Assembly (NCBI RefSeq): GCF_900176515.1
Contig: NZ_FWXV01000012.1
Location: 186,001-250,000 of the forward strand
Reading direction: 5' to 3'
Source of the DNA: Kibdelosporangium aridum
GTDB taxonomy: Bacteria; Actinomycetota; Actinomycetes; Mycobacteriales; Pseudonocardiaceae
DNA: 64,000 nucleotides
This document shows, one piece after another, positions 19,444 to 26,774 of the stretch. The position numbers and the translations under genes are program-made. Every line of letters starts with the position of its first letter. The stretch's first letter is position 1. The notes beneath the pieces are model-generated. The model was not told the origin of the DNA. It searched no databases and was given only the letters and a program-made list of their open reading frames with translations.

Positions 19444-20945
19444 CACTGGCCTGCCCGAAGGCGGTGTTGCACCGCGCGCACATACTCGTTCACCCGTGCC
19501 TCGGCGATGTTCAGATCGCACGGATACGCGTCGAGAGCTTCCCGTGCTGCGCGTAGAGGTTGTTCGAGCTCCTTGTCCTCCAACAGGCCATGCTGGACCG
19601 CCCTGGCGTTGTAGCTGGCCACCAGACCGCGCAGACGCTCGAGCACCAGCATCGCCGCGTCCGCTTCCCTGGCGACCCGCTCGACCTGGTCGAGGTAACG
19701 GTCGAGTTTGCGCTCGAAGCGTTCCACCGCACGCCGTAAGCGATCCGGGTCCGTGTCGTCAACGCTGCTGCGCAATGCGGCGAGCGGCAGCTGGAGCTCG
19801 GCGGCGAGTGCGGACAGTTCGGTGATCTTGGGTGGCGGACGCAGCCGTGCCTGTGCCCGACGGCGGTGTGTCCTGGCAAGGTCCTCGCGCTGGGCGAGAT
19901 CCGCGACGCCTTCGGTGAGCGCGTCGATCCGGACACGCAGCGCGTCGCGCTGCCGCTGCCGAACCAGCCTGGCCGTCGGCGAGTTCTCATCACTCAACCG
20001 CAGCACAACCGTGGCTCCGTTGCGGACCATCGGGCCGACCACGCTGTCGAGCACCTTCTCGGGCTCTTGGGCCTGTTCGATCCCGGTCACGCCGACCGGC
20101 TCCGAGCCGCGTGGTTCGGAAGCCGGTGTGTCCCGCAGGACCCGATACACCTCGTCGGCCGACTTCCCAGCCGCATCAACCATGTTGGGCACGTGGATGC
20201 CCGCGACGGCAGCCTCGTCGTGCGCGCCGACGGCGATCAGAATGGCGCCCGCGGGCGAGGCCCACCGGTCACAAGGGATCTCCGGTCCAAGCCACTCGCG
20301 GAACGCCGGCAGGTACTCCGCGACAACGTCGACCGGGATCATCCACGCCAGATGGGACAGGTCGCTGTGATAGGCAATCGCCGCGATGCCGACCACCGCG
20401 CCAGTGCGTTCGTCGACCACACCAGCCCCGCTGAACCCAGGGCGGATGACCTCCCGTTGGGGCACCGAGTCGATCTGGATCCACTCCCCGCCAGGCCCAG
20501 CCCATCCAGACAGTACGGCCGAGGCGTAGATGCCATACGCGCGTACATACGGGAAGCCGTAGGAGTGGACTGTCCGACCGCGTGGACAGCGCAGGCGCCG
20601 AAGCTGCACCCGCGGCTCAGGCTGTATCGCGCGATCCATGCGCAGCAGGGCCACGTCCCCGCGGTCGTCCTCCGTCGGCGGAACCCAACAGCCAGGCATG
20701 ACCCGCGCCGAGGCCAGCTCGTCCTGCGCCATCACCTCGACGGCGACGGCGACATCGGGAGTCTCGGAGCCGGGCTTGTAGCCCTGCGCCTTCTGGATGA
20801 CGTGTGCGCAGGTCAGCACCACGCCTTCGGTCAGCACGACTCCCGCACCCAGGATTTCCCCGGTGTCCTCGTCGCGCAGACATGCACGCCAGGGTTCGGA
20901 ATCGTCCCGTCGCGGGTGTGAGGCGGTCTCCCCTGTGTTACTCAC
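19443..20945 (-). CDS. trypsin-like serine protease with coiled-coil C-terminus
   Basis: A 500-residue protein with no signal peptide. The chymotrypsin-fold protease domain fills residues 1-240, with catalytic histidine in LTCAHVIQ, aspartate in GDVALLRMD and serine in GFSGAGVV, so the triad is complete. A middle domain of about 110 residues (around DEVYRVLRDTP and NGATVVLRLSDE) precedes a long helical, coiled-coil-like tail (residues about 345-500). The GTG at 20945 is preferred because similarity and acidic N-terminal sequence begin there. It is the first gene of the kinase operon and is coupled to pknG. An intracellular protease next to a kinase, vWA and TRYCO1 fits a signalling or conflict role. 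Substrate unknown. Confidence 0.85.
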   Translation of the reverse strand: MSNTGETASHPRRDDSEPWRACLRDEDTGEILGAGVVLTEGVVLTCAHVIQKAQGYKPGSETPDVAVAVEVMAQDELASARVMPGCWVPPTEDDRGDVALLRMDRAIQPEPRVQLRRLRCPRGRTVHSYGFPYVRAYGIYASAVLSGWAGPGGEWIQIDSVPQREVIRPGFSGAGVVDERTGAVVGIAAIAYHSDLSHLAWMIPVDVVAEYLPAFREWLGPEIPCDRWASPAGAILIAVGAHDEAAVAGIHVPNMVDAAGKSADEVYRVLRDTPASEPRGSEPVGVTGIEQAQEPEKVLDSVVGPMVRNGATVVLRLSDENSPTARLVRQRQRDALRVRIDALTEGVADLAQREDLARTHRRRAQARLRPPPKITELSALAAELQLPLAALRSSVDDTDPDRLRRAVERFERKLDRYLDQVERVAREADAAMLVLERLRGLVASYNARAVQHGLLEDKELEQPLRAAREALDAYPCDLNIAEARVNEYVRAVQHRLRAGQ

Positions 20946-20955
20946 AACACACCGA

Positions 20956-20961
20956 ACTTTA
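20956..20961 (-). promoter_or_regulatory. possible -10 box for the protease-kinase operon
   Basis: On the minus strand TAAAGT lies 10 bases before the GTG start, in an otherwise GC-rich gap, and no Shine-Dalgarno sequence precedes the GTG. This suggests a leaderless or near-leaderless transcript. No good -35 match was found at the usual distance. Confidence 0.3.
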
Positions 20962-21090
20962 TGAGGGTTGCCCTGGTCGTGACCGCGTTTCCGGTACACC
21001 GCCACCCGAATGGTCCAGTGCTTGACTTCAAGTGCCCTTGAACTTGTCCGGCCGGACTCCGCTCGATCGGCCTGACCTATCATCCGCATC

Positions 21091-21939
21091 GTGCGGAGTG
21101 CAGCGGGTGTCGTCCTGGCCGGTGGCCGATCCACGCGGATGGGTCGCCCGAAAGCCGGGCTGGAGTGGCACGGTTCGACGTTCCTCTACCGCACGGCTGC
21201 CCTGCTGAGCCGGACTGTCGAGGGACCTGTCGTCGTAGTCGCCGCACCAGGCCAGACCTTGCCTGATCTCCCTGCCGGCGTCGCGGTTGTCGAAGACCCC
21301 GTGGAGGGCCTCGGCCCCATGCAAGGCGTCGCGGCCGGGCTCGCTGCCGTCGCCGACCGATCCGACATAGCCTTCGTCTGCTCGACGGACATGCCGTTCC
21401 TGCACCCCGCGTTCGTGCGGCGCGTGCTGCGCGGCCTGAACGACACCAAAGCCGACATGCTGCTGCCGTTCGCGCGCGGCTTCCGGCAGCCGCTGGCCGC
21501 TGGGTATCGGACGTCCCTCGCGGAGTTGATCACCAAGCTGATCGGCGAAGGGGACCTCCGGCCGGGCATGCTCGTCAAGCACTGCGAAGTCGCGCAACTC
21601 GACGACGCGCAGCTGCTGGATGACAGCGCTCTCAAGCGCCTTGATCCGGATTTGGAGTCCGTTCTCAACATCAACACGCCGGAGGACTACGCCGCTGCCC
21701 GTAACCGCCCGTCGCCGACGGTCACTGTCGAGCGCTTCGGGGCGCTGGCTGGGAAAGACGGGCATCGGCCGGTCGACATCCAGGCCGCCACGCTGGGTGA
21801 GGCGGCCGGGCAGGCCGGGCTGGAACTCAACCGGCACGTTGTGGCCGCGGTGAACGGCGACCAAGTCACCCGGGATGCCAAATTGCCGCTCGTAGCAGGC
21901 GATTCAGTGGCGTTCCTCTCCGCCGACGCCGGCGGCTGA
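21091..21939 (+). CDS. MobA-like molybdopterin guanylyltransferase fused to a MoaD/ThiS-like domain
   Basis: A 282-residue fusion starting at GTG. Residues 1-200 are MobA-like: LAGGRSTRMGRPKAGLEW is the nucleotide-binding motif and STDMPFL the metal site. Such enzymes add GMP from GTP to molybdopterin to make the dinucleotide cofactor of formate dehydrogenases. From about residue 208 comes a ubiquitin-fold domain (VTVERFGALAG ... LGEAAGQAGLELNRHVVAAVNGDQV) that ends with Gly-Gly at the very C-terminus, as MoaD and ThiS do. The free GG end could be thiocarboxylated and donate sulfur for pterin dithiolene formation. It overlaps or abuts the aldehyde oxidoreductase gene downstream, within a Mo/W island. 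Confidence 0.85.
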   Translation: MRSAAGVVLAGGRSTRMGRPKAGLEWHGSTFLYRTAALLSRTVEGPVVVVAAPGQTLPDLPAGVAVVEDPVEGLGPMQGVAAGLAAVADRSDIAFVCSTDMPFLHPAFVRRVLRGLNDTKADMLLPFARGFRQPLAAGYRTSLAELITKLIGEGDLRPGMLVKHCEVAQLDDAQLLDDSALKRLDPDLESVLNINTPEDYAAARNRPSPTVTVERFGALAGKDGHRPVDIQAATLGEAAGQAGLELNRHVVAAVNGDQVTRDAKLPLVAGDSVAFLSADAGG

Positions 21940-21977
21940 TGAGCTTTTCGCCAGCCAGGAGGCATACAGTTCTGAGC

Positions 21978-23780
21978 ATGGCGGCTGGTGGTTTCTTCGG
22001 ACGGGCTCTGATCGTCGACGTCGACGCCCGCAGCGCGTCCGGTACGCCGTTCGAGCTGGACGAGCGCGTGCTGCGGGCGTATCTGGGTGGTGTCGGCCTC
22101 GGTACGTGGCTGATGCACCGGCTGGCCCCGGCGCGGGTTGATCCGCTTGCTCCCGAGGCGCCGCTGGCGTTCGTGTTCTCCTCATTGGTCGGCACGCCGC
22201 TCACCACGAGCGCGAAGTTCGCGGTGGTGGCGAAGTCCCCGCTGACCGGGCTGCTCACGGACGCGCTGGCGTCCAGCCAGTTCGCCATCGCGGGCAAGCT
22301 GACCGGGCACGACGCGATCGTGATCCGCGGCCGTGCCGCGGAACTGTCCGTGCTGCTCATCGACGGCGACGGGGCACGCCTTGAACCGGCGCCGGAACTC
22401 GCCGGGCTGCCCGCGTCGGAGGCGGAAACCCAAGCGCGGGAACGGTTCGGCCGCGGCTGGCGGACAGCCGCGATCGGTCCCGCCGGGGAACGGCAAGTCC
22501 GGTACGCGACGATCAGCCACGACGGCAGGCACGCCGGGCGCGGCGGCCTGGGGGCCGTGCTTGGCGCCAAGAACATCAAGGCCGTCCTGGTCCGCTCGGC
22601 GACCAAGGTGGCGGTGGCCGACCAGGCCGGTGTCCTGAAAGCCGCCAAGGACCTGCGTCAACGCAGCTTCGGCCCGGCCACGGCGAAGTACCGCGAGCTG
22701 GGCACGTTGGCGAACCTGCTGGCGTTCAACGCGGTCAGCACGCTGCCCACGCGCAACTTCACGGCCGCGACCTTCGAGGGCGCGCCGAAGCTGGCCGCCG
22801 AAGAGCTGCACGAGATGCGCGGCGTGGCACGCAACAGCTGCGCGTCGTGCTCGATCGGCTGCGAGCACATCTATTCGCGCAAGGGTGGCGGCAGCCAGCG
22901 GATGGAGTACGAGAACGTCTTCGCATTGGGCCCGTTGTGCGGGGTTTCCGACCCGGATGACGTGTTCGCCGCGAGTGCCCGCTGCGACGAGCTCGGGCTG
23001 GACACGATCTCCGCGGGCGGCACGATCGCGTGGGCGATGGAGTGCGTCGAACGCGGCCTGATCGACGAGCCATGGTTGAAGTTCGGCGACGGACAAGCGC
23101 TGTTGAAGGCCCTCGACGCCATCGGCGAGCGGTCCCCCGGCCTCGGCGAACTGCTCGCGCAAGGGTCCCGGCAGGCGGCAGCCCGGGTCGGGCACGGCTC
23201 GATCGACTTCGCACCGCAGGTCAAAGGCCTGGAACTGCCTGGTTACGAGCCCAGGAGCCTGCAGTCGATGGCGTTGGGCCTCGCGGTGAACGCCCGGGGC
23301 GCCGACCACAACCGCTCAGGCGCGTACGAGGCCGATCTGTCCGGCGACGTGAACCGGTTCGACGGTGGTGCTGCCCATGTGGCCGCCGCGATCGGCACCG
23401 AAGACCGCGCCGCGGTGATGGATTCGATGATCCTGTGCAAGTTCCTCCGTGGCGTCTTCGAGGACCCGTTCACCGAGTGGGCCACGCTGCTGTCGCTGGT
23501 CACCGGGTGGGACATGGACGCAGCCGAGCTGCGGGCCGCGGCGAGCCGGATCGTACGTGCGAAAAGGGCCTTCAACCTGCGGGAAGGCGCGACGGCAGCC
23601 GACGACACGCTCCCCGCCCGGATGCTGGAGACGCCGTTGCAGCTCGCGTCCGGCCGGACCGCCACACTCACGGCCGACCGCTTGCAGACGATGATCAACG
23701 GTTATTACGTTGCGCGTGGGTTTGACGAGGCAGGACGCGTAAGCACGGCGGACTTGCCAGATCTATTCCTCGATGCGTGA
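21978..23780 (+). CDS. aor: aldehyde:ferredoxin oxidoreductase-family tungstoenzyme
   Basis: A 600-residue AOR-family enzyme. Family members bind a tungsten bis-pterin and one [4Fe-4S] cluster and oxidise aldehydes to acids or catalyse related two-electron reactions. Visible signatures are the N-terminal FFGRALIVDVD and AYLGGVGLG, GRGGLGAVLGAKNIKAV, the cluster motif CASCSIGC, the pterin-contact region CDELGLDTISAG, and a distal cysteine in ILCKFLRG that should be the fourth cluster ligand. An ATG at 21939 overlaps the MobA-MoaD stop (TGATG) and is an alternative start adding 13 residues. GGAGG is 15 bases before 21978. Substrate and electron acceptor are unknown; the nearby formate dehydrogenase beta subunit could take electrons. 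Confidence 0.88.
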   Translation: MAAGGFFGRALIVDVDARSASGTPFELDERVLRAYLGGVGLGTWLMHRLAPARVDPLAPEAPLAFVFSSLVGTPLTTSAKFAVVAKSPLTGLLTDALASSQFAIAGKLTGHDAIVIRGRAAELSVLLIDGDGARLEPAPELAGLPASEAETQARERFGRGWRTAAIGPAGERQVRYATISHDGRHAGRGGLGAVLGAKNIKAVLVRSATKVAVADQAGVLKAAKDLRQRSFGPATAKYRELGTLANLLAFNAVSTLPTRNFTAATFEGAPKLAAEELHEMRGVARNSCASCSIGCEHIYSRKGGGSQRMEYENVFALGPLCGVSDPDDVFAASARCDELGLDTISAGGTIAWAMECVERGLIDEPWLKFGDGQALLKALDAIGERSPGLGELLAQGSRQAAARVGHGSIDFAPQVKGLELPGYEPRSLQSMALGLAVNARGADHNRSGAYEADLSGDVNRFDGGAAHVAAAIGTEDRAAVMDSMILCKFLRGVFEDPFTEWATLLSLVTGWDMDAAELRAAASRIVRAKRAFNLREGATAADDTLPARMLETPLQLASGRTATLTADRLQTMINGYYVARGFDEAGRVSTADLPDLFLDA

Positions 23781-23782
23781 TT

Positions 23783-23811
23783 GTATGGCGTATGTTGTAT
23801 GCGGCATACGC
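23783..23811. promoter_or_regulatory. phased GTATG half-sites with CATAC inverted copy upstream of fdhA
   Basis: GTATG occurs at 23783, 23790 and 23797, exactly 7 bases apart, followed by CATAC at 23805. This makes the palindrome GTATG-CGG-CATAC and a longer inverted repeat GCGTATG (23788) with CATACGC (ending 23811). It fills the gap between the AOR stop and the fdhA ribosome-binding site. The pattern looks like an operator for a dimeric regulator, GntR or FadR type being one possibility. Confidence 0.55.
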
Positions 23812-23831
23812 TCCACTGACGGAGGTCAGCT

Positions 23832-26774
23832 ATGACGGCAGTCGACGAGCCCACCACAGCCGTGCGCACAATCACGGCGAGCATCGACGGCCAATCTGTC
23901 ACCGTGCCCGAGGGAACGAGCATCTACGACGCTGCCAAGCAGGTCGGCGTGGATATTCCGGTCCTCTGTCACAACGAACGTTATGACCCCGTCGGCGTCT
24001 GCCGCATGTGCGTCGTGGACACGGGCGGGCGCGTCTTCGCCGCCGCGTGTGTCCGGCCGTGCGAAGACGGCATGGAGGTCAAGACCGACACACCTGAGCT
24101 GGAGCGCAACCGCGCCACGCTCACCGAACTGCTGCTGTCCGACCAGCCCGACCGCGCCGAGGACCCCAAGCAGACCACGACCGGCGACAACCTCCTGCTG
24201 GAGCTGGCCGACCAGTTCGACGTGGCCAAGGAGACGACCGACCTGCCGTGCGGTTCCGGTCGCGGCATCGACACGTCCAACCCGGTCATCAACGTCAACC
24301 ACGACGCGTGCATCCTCTGCGACCGCTGCGTGCGTGCCTGTGACGACATCCAAGGCAACGACGTGATCGGCCGGTCCGGCAAGGGCTACTCGACGAAGAT
24401 CGCGTTCGACTTCAACGACCCGATGGGCCAGAGCTCCTGCGTGACGTGCGGTGAGTGCGTGCAGGCCTGCCCGACCGGTGCGCTGACCAACAAGCCGATC
24501 AACCTCATCCCGATCCAGCCACGCGAGCAGCTCGACGCGGTCGACAGCGTCTGCCCGTACTGCGGCGTCGGGTGCGCGCTGACCTACTACGTGGACCGCG
24601 AGCGCGGCGCGATCTCGTTCGCCGAAGGCCGTGACCAGCCAGGCTCGAAGAGCCGCCTGTGCGTCAAGGGCCGGTACGGCTGGGACTACGCGGCCTCACC
24701 TCAGCGGCTGACGGTCCCGTTGATCCGCAAGGAGTCCTCGTACCCCAAGGGCGCGCTGTCCGCGGACGTGCGTGGTGACTCGCACAACGACCGCGGCCGT
24801 GCGGGCAACGGCGGCGAACGCAGCGGCGGCAAGAAAGGCCGGGACGGCAGGCGCAAGCCCGGCGGCCTGGTCGACTACGACGAGGTGATGCCGCACTTCC
24901 GCGAGGCCACCTGGGAAGAGGCGCTCGACCTCGTCGCCAGCAAGCTCAAGGAGATCCACGCGACCCAGGGTCCCGGTGCGATCGCCGGGTTCGGCTCGGC
25001 GAAGTGCTCCAACGAGGAGGCGTACCTCTTCCAGAAGCTGATCAGGGCCGGGTTCGGCACCAACAACGTCGACCACTGCACGCGCCTGTGCCACGCGTCC
25101 TCGGTCGCGGCGTTGTTCGAAGGCGTCGGTTCCGGTGCCGTGTCCACGACCTACGGCGACGTGGCCAACGCCGACATCGTGATCATCACCGGGTCCAACC
25201 CGACCGCGAACCACCCGGTCGCGAGCTCGTTCTTCAAGCAGGCCCGCAGGCGCGGCACGAAGATCGTCTACGTCGACCCGCGCGCCAGCACGGTCGCCGA
25301 GCACGCCGACTACCACTGCCAGGTCAAGCCGGGCACGGACGTGGCGTTCTACAACGCGATCATGCACGAGGTGATCCGGCTCGGCCTGATCGACCGTGAC
25401 TTCATCCGCGAGCGCGTCTCCAACTACGACGAGCTCGCGCGCACAGTCGCGGACTACCCGCCGGAGCGCGCCGCCCAGATCACCGGCGTGGACGCGGACC
25501 TGATCCGCACGGTCGCCAAGGAATGGGGCGAGGCCGGTGCGGGCGTCATCTACTGGGGCATGGGAATTTCCCAGCACACCACCGGAACGGACAACGCGCG
25601 CTGCCTGATCGCGCTGTGCTCGATCACCGGCAACGTCGGGCGCCCCGGCACCGGCCTGCACCCGCTGCGCGGCCAGAACAACGTGCAGGGCGCGTCGGAC
25701 GCGGGCCTGATCCCGATGTTCTACCCGGACTACCAAGGCGTGGACCGTGACGCGACACGCAAGCGGTTCGAGGAGGCGTGGGGTACGCAGCTCGACCCGA
25801 ACCGCGGCCTGACGGTCACCGAGATCATCGGCTCGGTGCTCAAGCCGGGCGGCGTGCGCGGGATGTACATGCTCGGCGAGAACCCGTTCCTGTCCGACCC
25901 GAACATCAACAAGGTCCGCAAAGCCCTTGCAGCACTGGATTTCCTGGTCGTGCAGGACATCTTCCTCACCGAGACGGCCGAGTTCGCCGACGTGATCCTG
26001 CCCGCGTCCTCCTACCTGGAGAAGGAAGGCAGCTACACCAACACCGACCGGCGCGTGCAGCTCGGCCGCAAGGTGATGGACCCGCCGGGCCAGGCCCGGG
26101 TGGACTGGGAGATCGTCCAGGACATCGCCAAGCGCGTCGGCTTGGACTGGGACTACTCGTCGCCCAGCGAGATCTTCGACGAGATGGTCGCGCTGATGCC
26201 GTCGTACAAGAACCTGCGGCACGACAACCTGGGCCTGTCCGGGAAGCTTTACCCGAACGAGGACCCGGAGCACTCCGACGGCACCGTCGTGCTGTTCGAC
26301 GAGCGGTTCAACACCGACGACGGCCTCGCGCACCTCGTTCCCGCGCAGTGGTTGCCCGCCAAGGAACTGCCGGACGCGGAGTACCCGCTCGTGTTGAACA
26401 CCGGGCGATTGCTGGAGCACTGGCATACCGGGTCGATGACCAGGCGGTCGTTCGCGTTGGACACGATCTCGCCGATCCCCGAGGTGTACCTGCACCCGAA
26501 GGACGCGGCCGACCGCGGTCTGGCGCACGGCGAGCGGGTCCGGGTGCGTTCGCGGCGCGGTGAGATCGAGCTGCAGGTCCGGATCTCGCACCGGGAACAG
26601 CTGGGCAACTGCTTCATCCCGTTCCACTTCCGGGAAGCCGCGGCGAACCTGCTGACCATCGACGAGATCGACCCGTACGGCAAGATCCCGGAGTTCAAGT
26701 TCTGTGCCGTGCAAGTCGAGGCGTTGGGCGCCGCGCACGCGGAGGCCGTCGAAGCGGTTGGAGTCGCGGAATGA
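23832..26774 (+). CDS. fdhA: NAD-linked formate dehydrogenase, catalytic alpha subunit
   Basis: A 980-residue catalytic subunit that oxidises formate to CO2 on a Mo- or W-bis-MGD centre. In order: an N-terminal [2Fe-2S] domain (VLCHNERYDPVGVCRMC ... ACVRPC), two ferredoxin-type [4Fe-4S] motifs (CILCDRCVRAC and CVTCGECVQACP), the active-site [4Fe-4S] motif CPYCGVGC ... SRLCVKGRYG, and the metal ligand in HCTRLCHAS. The ligand is cysteine, not selenocysteine. Residues about 310-345 are a glycine/arginine/lysine-rich insert between the cluster domain and the catalytic core. GGAGG is 7 bases before the ATG. The stop overlaps the next gene (ATGA). No fdhD gene is in the window, although maturation normally needs one. 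Confidence 0.93.
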   Translation: MTAVDEPTTAVRTITASIDGQSVTVPEGTSIYDAAKQVGVDIPVLCHNERYDPVGVCRMCVVDTGGRVFAAACVRPCEDGMEVKTDTPELERNRATLTELLLSDQPDRAEDPKQTTTGDNLLLELADQFDVAKETTDLPCGSGRGIDTSNPVINVNHDACILCDRCVRACDDIQGNDVIGRSGKGYSTKIAFDFNDPMGQSSCVTCGECVQACPTGALTNKPINLIPIQPREQLDAVDSVCPYCGVGCALTYYVDRERGAISFAEGRDQPGSKSRLCVKGRYGWDYAASPQRLTVPLIRKESSYPKGALSADVRGDSHNDRGRAGNGGERSGGKKGRDGRRKPGGLVDYDEVMPHFREATWEEALDLVASKLKEIHATQGPGAIAGFGSAKCSNEEAYLFQKLIRAGFGTNNVDHCTRLCHASSVAALFEGVGSGAVSTTYGDVANADIVIITGSNPTANHPVASSFFKQARRRGTKIVYVDPRASTVAEHADYHCQVKPGTDVAFYNAIMHEVIRLGLIDRDFIRERVSNYDELARTVADYPPERAAQITGVDADLIRTVAKEWGEAGAGVIYWGMGISQHTTGTDNARCLIALCSITGNVGRPGTGLHPLRGQNNVQGASDAGLIPMFYPDYQGVDRDATRKRFEEAWGTQLDPNRGLTVTEIIGSVLKPGGVRGMYMLGENPFLSDPNINKVRKALAALDFLVVQDIFLTETAEFADVILPASSYLEKEGSYTNTDRRVQLGRKVMDPPGQARVDWEIVQDIAKRVGLDWDYSSPSEIFDEMVALMPSYKNLRHDNLGLSGKLYPNEDPEHSDGTVVLFDERFNTDDGLAHLVPAQWLPAKELPDAEYPLVLNTGRLLEHWHTGSMTRRSFALDTISPIPEVYLHPKDAADRGLAHGERVRVRSRRGEIELQVRISHREQLGNCFIPFHFREAAANLLTIDEIDPYGKIPEFKFCAVQVEALGAAHAEAVEAVGVAE

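Noticed and set aside
24990..25110. Possible selenocysteine in the formate dehydrogenase active site
   Set aside because: The metal-ligand codon in HCTRLCHAS is TGC (cysteine) and there is no in-frame TGA, so no SECIS element is needed.
24696..26738. Long minus-strand open frame (680 codons) opposite fdhA
   Set aside because: It mirrors the codon pattern of fdhA in GC-rich DNA, is rich in Arg, Val and His and has no recognisable domain; fdhA itself has full motifs.
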